A stretch of DNA of 38,150 bases from positions 1 through 38,150 of the forward strand of contig JAYMTA010000135.1 in the NCBI GenBank assembly GCA_036897625.1. Reading direction: 5' to 3'. The position numbers and the translations under genes are program-made. The notes beneath the pieces are model-generated. The model worked only from the letters and a program-made list of their open reading frames with translations. It ran no database searches and was not told the DNA's origin. Shown here piece by piece: positions 31,501 to 38,150 of this stretch (positions within the stretch are counted from its first letter, which is position 1; each line of letters begins with the position of its first letter). The stretch is from Pelargonium cotyledonis (lineage: Eukaryota > Streptophyta > Magnoliopsida > Geraniales > Geraniaceae).

Positions 31501-34208
31501 ACCCATAAGCATTTCTGCTAGCCTTGCCTGGCCGTGACAGCTTGCCTCCAGCAGAGCCTCCTCACAAGCAGGCTGAGATGCCCCAGCTTTTAGTAAGATT
31601 TCCAGAATCTCAAGATGACTCTCCCTCACTGCTGCAGTTGTAGCAAAGCCCCTGAATAGTTTCTGATTCACATCAGCTCCTATGCTCTGTCCATAAAAAA
31701 ATGGCAATCCTTGTTTAGTGTATGGAGAAAAAGGTGGAAAGAATCCACAAGATGACAATTAGTACTTCTCAAAATCATAATGGAGGTTAACAAGATGAAA
31801 ACAAGACTTGTATCATATGAGAAATCTTGGATTATTCAAGTACAGCAGCTGATGGGCCACAAAAAAACAATAGGTGTACAACACTGATGTAATTGATAAT
31901 TATGCGCGTAATTTTGATGAAGTAGTACATGAGTAAATGAAGTCAGAACAAGAATAGAAAGGGGGATGCATCATATTAATATACTGCTCTGAACTTCAGA
32001 CTATTGTCAATAGGAGACTGCTCCATATGGGCATACCAGAAAATAAGTCTACAGAACAAATGGCACTACTTAGGCAAGTTTTACCCTCTTCCTGGAATAT
32101 TCTAAAGAGGGTAACACAGGTTCCCCATATAAGACAATATGCCCTTTTCATTTTAAACAATAGCATTATGGTCTAAGTAAAGTCATTATCCAATAACATT
32201 ATTTATCATAAACAACCAATTGAATATGATGGTAAAAGTAGAAAAGAATTTGGCAAAAATACAAACAACAAACGAAAAGTAAATGAAAATGAAAATTGGA
32301 CAGCATGCAGTAAAAAGCAGCCAACCTACAGCTATCAATTAGAGCACTTAGAAAAACAAATACACATCTAAGATTCGTCAGCATTAACAGCACCATCTTG
32401 CAAGATTCTTCAATAAAAGAAAAACTTTTTGTGAAGTTCAGCTGATAAAAATTACAGCTATGCAGATACTGAGCAGGACATATTGAAACTTGGTTGACAA
32501 TGAGTGATACAACTGACTACCAGTAGATGGTACAATAAAGAGGGAGCTATCCTTTTGAAGTTAAGTTACGGATTGGATAAACATATTTATTTTCCATTCT
32601 GCAATGGACCATGTTTCTACCAGTAAAATATTATGCATTAGATATTGCATACACAAAAATGGGAAGTTATCATAATAATTGAGAATTGCTCATAGCAAGT
32701 CGTCAATTACAAAGTAGGTTTGCACTAAATGATCAGCTTAAACAAAGATGAAAGAACTAGAAGAATCAATTTGGGGAGAAAGGTGGTCCCAGAGGAAGTA
32801 AGTAAAAAATACAGCTGTAGATGATTTAGACCATTGTAGTGAATACCCACAGTTCACGATGCCATCACCTTCCTCTGTTCTGCCGACCATTTCAGTTCAC
32901 CAACCCTTGGAAAATCAGGATTACCAGGGATAGCTACAAGACTGAGAGGAAGTAGTAAAATGCCAAATTGATTCAAGAAATTTTATTTGGAAAATCAAGT
33001 GCACTGGAAAAAGTCACTGTGTGACGAAATCTGTTAGGAAATAATAGGGATGGAAAATATACTCTGATTTTTAGAGGCCAACAAAATCTGAAAACATCAG
33101 AAAATACTGAAGTCTAATAATGTTCAAGATTTCAACATTAAAGCACCTAAAAAGGTTTGGAATATTACACTACATCATTTAAATTCTACTATTAAAAAAG
33201 GCCATAGTACCCCATGGGAGAAAGGCTCCATTAGTTCATCAAGGAACAAAGAACACTCACAGTTTTAATTTGTTCTAGGCTGTTTTCATTTCAAAGACAT
33301 TCCCTTCTCTGGTTTGGTTAAGTAACATTCGACTCACTTTTCAGCCAAAAAATGCATATAAAAAATTTGGAAGCATATATTTTTTTTCTTTTGCCATCAA
33401 CATAACAGAGTATATAATAGAGAGGGCACAAAATACAAATAAAATGACATGCTGAAAGTTCTTACATCAGAAATTGAAATAAATCAGCAAAAAAAAATTA
33501 CTTGAATATTTGCTGGACGCCTGAACAAACATAAATCATTCCTTTGAACACTGCCTTAGCAGAGAGAGTATTAAAATGAACAAAAGGGAACTAGTCAGAG
33601 AACTCAAGAAAAAAAAAACATCCGAGTTTAACATGTAAACCATAATAGCTAAAAAAAAAACACCAGTAAAAACAATGAACGTGGACAAAAACAAACTAGT
33701 ATTAAGCATAATCTCCAGAGTCCATAGAAACAAACAAGCAAAAAAGCACGTGAATTGAAACCCTTGGATGCTCACAAATTGCAAAAGCTTCAAAAAGATC
33801 TGCGAAAATGAACTATGTGAATGAAACAGTTCGAATCTGAAATTCAAACCATTATGAATTTAAGATCCAATCACATTTTAAAATATATTATAAAAAAAAT
33901 CCCATTACCAGCAATTTCCTGACGAGAGCCACATTCCCGGCGTGAACGGAGAGAAACAGCGCCGTGACGTCCGTCTTGAATTCGTCGTAGCCCACGCGGA
34001 CCTCGGCGGCCGATTCATCGCGCAGCGCAACCTCCATCTTGCGGTTTTTGAGGTAAACGGCGCCAATGTAGTTGATGTCGACGAGAGGATCGGCGATGCA
34101 GTCCATGGCGGCCTTGAGATCGCCGGAGAGCGCGACTTCGAGCAAGCGCTGCGAGACCTCGGCCTCGTAGTTGACCGGGACGACCTGCTTGCCAGAGAAG
34201 ACCGTCAT
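28583..34208 (-). CDS. Ankyrin-repeat protein of a conserved plant family
   Basis: Four exons on the minus strand: 34208-33909, 31686-31411, 30684-30547 and 30118-28583 (TAG), giving 749 aa with GT-AG introns and phase 0 at every junction. The start M-T-V-F-S-G-K-Q-V matches a conserved plant family of about 750 aa whose gene name I cannot recall. Ankyrin repeats are spread from about residue 20 to 625. The clearest are at 304-336 (G-R-T-L-L-H-H-A-I), 341-371, 373-404, 477-507, 544-574 (F-Y-A-L-H-C-A-A-R) and 577-609 (G-Y-T-P-L-M-L-A-A-R-E-G-H). A basic linker (K-K-H-R-K-G-G-K-G) precedes a C-terminal segment (about 707-745) ending V-R-G-I-R-L-V-T-R-E-A-I. This looks like the last strand and helix of a PH-like fold, though that is inference. 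No signal peptide, membrane segment, RING or kinase domain is seen, so the likely role is protein binding in the cytosol. Intron 1 is 2.2 kb with nothing recognised. Confidence 0.9.
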
Positions 34209-37200
34209 TTGTCCGGAAAATGCGGCGGCTCCTTCTGCAGTAGAACCGTATCGAAGCTTGACCTCAGGAGGAGGAGACGATTCGCATGCGAGACCGACAC
34301 TTTGTCCCTGAACGATCGATTCTCAAGATAGACGCGAAACTCGAGAGACAAGAAAGAAACTTGAAAGAAGTGAGCGCCAGAGACACGAGTGGAAAGAGAG
34401 AGAGAGAGAGAGAGGGGTCTTATTTTAATTTTGTGATTTTACAGGGGTCAAAATTTAACCGCGGTTAAAATAAAATAGTAGTAGACGGGTTTGACTCTGA
34501 GCTCGCTCGGGGGTGGCGTGAAATTAAATGTAAATGGGAGGTGGGGTCCACTGCTGCAATGGCTCCGTATTTTTTTTACGGCAAGAGAGGATGGTTAATA
34601 AATGGCAATATTTATGTGTTTGGCTCCCCTTGAATCTTGTGGATGGGTTTGCGATTACCCGTAATTTATTGGATAATTATTAGACACAGTAACAGTATAT
34701 TTATAGGCTTAAGTCAATGCTTCTGAATAAATATCTCTCATATTAACTGCTCTGTGTCTTCACAAACACACAGTAAAAACTGCAAAACATGTGGAGAAGA
34801 GACAGTAAAAATGTTTCGAACAAGCAAGTTGTGTAGTATTTTCAGTCGATCTCTCTTTTGACCATCCAAATTTCACAATGTGGACCCCATGATGAGATCA
34901 GGGGAACAGAACAGGTGGGCGTACCATAAACGTACGTATGGTATCGATATCGCCTCAGTGAAGACGAATCTTGTAGGATCGTCCCCCAAAAATGGCAAGC
35001 TACGGTGGTATGCTAGCTACATGTCACGTCTTAAGAGAACGAGTCGATCCCTTTCAGTTGCTTTTAGAGTAATTTTCGTCATGTGGTATATTTCTTTTCG
35101 CAAATAGATATTGAACAGTGTGCTAGTTTAATAGTCTAGGTATAACATCTTTTATTAGAATATGTGTTTTATATATATCGCTTGAAGCACACGAAGAAAA
35201 CTGACCACTCTCTCCAAGTGTAGGAGTTTAGGCCTTTAGGGCGGGACCGGTTCTATTAGTATGTGACATACAACCCATATTTACCCGACTTGAACTCAGC
35301 CGACGACCAGTTTTCATGTCGTCATTGGTAAGCTAGTAGAGAAAATGTAGAGTGACAAGGAGTTGGAATTGAAAATTTCGACAGCCACTCTACATATGGT
35401 ATTCAAGTAGCGTCTGGGATGTTCATGAAAACAACAGAATGTCATGAATTTTTTGCAAGTGACACAGTGGAAAAATAGTAAAATTAAAAGAAAAGACACG
35501 TCATATATGGTATAGATGCATGTATGTACCATATTATCTTCCATGTTTTAATTTTTAGCAACATTTTCTTTGGATTCGAACACCAGGTAGTGGCATCAAC
35601 AAAATAAATAAAATATCTCAAATATATATTTACGTGCATGGGTTAGTGATAACATGCAATTCAATTGCGAAGCAGAGAGGTATGTGTGTGCTGACACGTA
35701 CGTGTTGCACTGTTTTTAGTCTCAACTATTTTATTTTTAATTCAAGTTTCTGTTATATTACAAACTCAACACTTGTTTTGATTTCATATGTAATATAAAA
35801 AAAATTAAAAAAAACACACGTAGGCAATTAAATGTGCTCATTTATTGTACGGAGTAATTGAAAATTTAAATATTAATGGCAGTGCATCGAATTTGCTCGA
35901 AAACGCAACTGATAATAATAGTAGAACATGTCGTATGGAGCATGTGAGGCACATTAATGTATATTGATATTTTATTTTTTGAAATATAGTGGTATATACA
36001 TATAGAACATGAGTTTCTCCGAAGGCACGTTGTGTACGGACAGATTTGTAATAAAAATTACACTTACTGCCACTTGCACTTCCTTGACCATTGCAGTTGG
36101 CCGACTACTAGTATTGTTCAACAATTTGTAGTAGTGCTATTCATCTTATCAATGTGAAACTCATTTTCTTCCATATATATCCCTCTTGTCAATATCATTC
36201 AATATTTTCTTGAGTTTTTATAAAGGGGTAAGAGATAGTATATATGTGATTAATCGGCAGGGAGTACTAATCACAAGATGGTTGAAAATTTGGCTGTAAG
36301 TGGATTGTGATTACTCCTCGGGATGTTGATTGGGCGCAGTTGCCCAAGACTGAAAACATCTCACTTAACGAAACAAGATTTCTTCTCTTTGTTGGACATT
36401 AGGAGCATATAGAGGTACTTCAAATGTCTCTATTTTTGTTAGACGCTAGTTGCATCGAGAGAAGTAAGAGAACGCACAACTCATACTCTAAAAAATTAAG
36501 GCAATCCATCGAGCCTTCGAAAATCAAACACTCTCAAACCCTACTAGCACCTTGCATTTTCTATCCGAGTAGCTTTTCATTGGTATGTTGTAACCCTACT
36601 TGGGTCACTTTTTTCTTCCCATGAGAAGTATTAACAAGTATCGGTTGGTATTAGACAAAAAGAAGTTAGTGTGATTAATGCTTTTTTTTTTGTACGCCTT
36701 AAAGTATTTGATTATATATTAACTTTTTTAATTAAAAATGGTAATTTAGATATTTCTATACTAAAATAAATAAACAAACTTGAATTAAAGAGACAATTGG
36801 AGGGAGTAAGTAGGAGATTAACCCCCTTTTCTGTATTGTTTTTCACTTGGGGAAACAATCCTAAGTTTATTATGTTTTTGGTAGATACTAATTAGTTGGA
36901 AGTAGTTATTTTATGAATGTTGGTTGAGACTATATATTTCATTTTCAAACTTCAATTTGGTGCTGCATTTCAAATTTAACCATAGCCTGTGGGCCTTCAC
37001 TCCCAAACTCTTCTCTACTTTTCTTTAGGTGTTGAAAAATTTGCAATCATTTCTATTATATTCAAAAACAAAAAATTTAAATTTGTTTTGTCTAATCACT
37101 CTAATCTATAAAGGTTAGAATTCAATTTGAAGTAGAAGAGATATATATATAAAATAATGTTGGCCCAGTTTGGTACTCATCTTTAATAATCCCTTTGTTT

Positions 37201-37249
37201 TTTATTTTTGTTACTGTAATAAAATGGAAGTAAAATTCTTTATTTCAAA
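34209..37249. other. Promoter of the ankyrin gene and gene-free flank
   Basis: The first about 300 bases should hold the ankyrin gene leader and promoter and are less AT-rich than the rest. Beyond about 34600 the DNA is AT-rich. The longest open frames (75 codons at 34880, 66 at 36424) have no recognisable domain or splice context. A GGAGGGAGTA motif near 36798 resembles a Stowaway end, but no partner was found. Confidence 0.5.
34395..34414. repeat. (AG)10 microsatellite upstream of the ankyrin gene
   Basis: Ten AG units, about 190 bases before the ankyrin start codon; on the gene's sense strand this is (CT)10. CT/GA tracts are common near plant transcription starts, but no specific role is shown. 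Confidence 0.85.
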
Positions 37250-37587
37250 GTCTTACTACCCCGGGCCTAGCGGGTATTTTCTAGGCGGACATATGGCCAA
37301 CATGGAGCTCGTTTCAGGCTCAATGGCGTTCGCTTTCTGATTTGCTATAGGAAGGTTTATGTTTAGGTGTCTTGTTATCTTTTTTTAGGTTTGCTTTGTT
37401 TCGTTGTGGTTTGTTTTGCTTTGGTTTGTTCGTCTCAGTTGTTTAATTGTTTTGGGTCGTGTCTGAAATCAGCATCTTAGGTCTGGTTCGTTCCGAATTC
37501 TAGATAATCACTGGTTGTAGTTCCAAGTCGTCTGTAACTACTGTAATTCATTGAAGATAATCAATAGATTATTATTTAAAAAAAAAA
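37250..37587 (+). mobile_element. Possible 3' end of a retroposon with poly(A) tail
   Basis: A block with composition unlike its surroundings (G/T-rich, GC-richer start at CCCCGGGCCTAGCGGG) ends in CTGTAACTACTGTAATTC, AATCAATAGATTATTATTT and a run of 11 A. That is the layout of a LINE 3' end or a processed transcript copy. No upstream duplication or reverse-transcriptase frame was identified. Confidence 0.35.
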
Positions 37588-37966
37588 ACTAATTACTCCG
37601 TTTAAATTCAAATTATATGCCGCATCTCTTGTTTTAATTTTAATCATATCATCTATTGTTTATATACTTATTTAGAGCATCTCCAATGTTTAACTTATTA
37701 TTTTGATGACGTACTTGATTAATCCAGCTGTGTGAGTGGAATGAGGTCTCAGAATCAATCCTCACTCAATACATTCTTGGTGATGCTGGTGTAAGAGACT
37801 ATTTTGGTGCGGTAAAGTGCCAAAAAGCTCCTGAACACTATTGGTTCATTTTAAAAAAACTTATTATTTTGATGATCGAGGTACATAACACGTATTTGGT
37901 AATTTTCACTCTAACACTTAGCATCTTATTTTTTTGAAACGATGATTATATTTTCACCCCTACTAG

Positions 37967-38081
37967 TAGGGCTGTTCATTTAGCCCGGCCTGGATTGGAC
38001 CGGACCGGATCAAGGCGCTAGACACCCGCGCCGGACCGGAAACACAGCACCCCGGGCCGGTTTGACCCGGTCTAACCTAGT

Positions 38082-38116
<35 letters not shown>

Positions 38117-38150
38117 ATGAATTTTTTAAATATTTTTTTTTTTGTTTGAA
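37967..38150. mobile_element. Possible hAT-type repeat end, GC-rich, with long T run
   Basis: TAGGGCTGTTCA (37967-37978) resembles a hAT-family terminal sequence. A GC-rich stretch with repeated GGACCGGA and CCCGG units follows (37983-38070), then 32 consecutive T (38083-38114). The element continues past the window, so neither the partner terminus nor a target duplication can be tested. Confidence 0.35.

Noticed and set aside
34880..35107. 75-codon frame in the right-hand flank
   Set aside because: No recognisable domain, no splice partners and AT-rich surroundings; not supported as a gene.
36789..36806. Fourth Stowaway MITE ending GGAGGGAGTA
   Set aside because: No matching inverted terminus with TA was found within about 400 bases on the left.

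Overview
The window is nuclear DNA from a flowering plant, almost certainly a eudicot. The genes are split by AT-rich GT-AG introns. One of them, TPLATE, is a plant-type endocytic adaptor, and the spacers hold plant MITEs and tRNA-derived SINEs. An asterid or Lamiales source is only a weak guess. I could not run a database search, so homologies rest on recognising the protein families.

Layout, left to right. (1) 239-732 (+): last three exons of a 4CL-like acyl-CoA synthetase ending in the peroxisomal signal SKL. (2) 1674-8151 (+): complete TPLATE, 7 exons, 1167 aa. (3) 9034-12913 (-): complete COP9 signalosome subunit 3, 11 exons, 424 aa. (4) 14050-16030 (+): complete phosducin-like protein of the PDCL3/VIAF type, 4 exons, 247 aa. 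(5) 16796-24749 (-): complete RAD21/SCC1-type kleisin resembling Arabidopsis SYN2, 12 exons, 744 aa. (6) 28583-34208 (-): complete ankyrin-repeat protein, 4 exons, 749 aa. (7) 34209-38150: no gene recognised; it ends in repeat debris. All exon junctions given were checked by hand for GT/AG ends and for frame continuity.

Genes 2/3 and 4/5 are convergent and genes 3/4 are divergent. The genes are unrelated housekeeping functions (endocytosis, ubiquitin-ligase regulation, chaperone co-factor, cohesin) and do not form a pathway. I saw no gene cluster or bacterial-style system.

Mobile DNA is abundant. The clearest case is a 946-bp Mutator-like non-autonomous element with a perfect 9-bp target duplication, 200 bp upstream of the kleisin start codon. 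There are also three Stowaway-like MITEs, two SINE copies with matching B boxes, a probable poly(A)-tailed retroposon end and a probable hAT-type end. The most interesting coding feature is the kleisin's repeat-built middle: three copies of a S-x-x-K-L-x-D-x-x-F-x-Q-E motif and three 13-residue repeats. Two of its three separase-like (S/T)-x-E-x-x-R matches lie inside these repeats.
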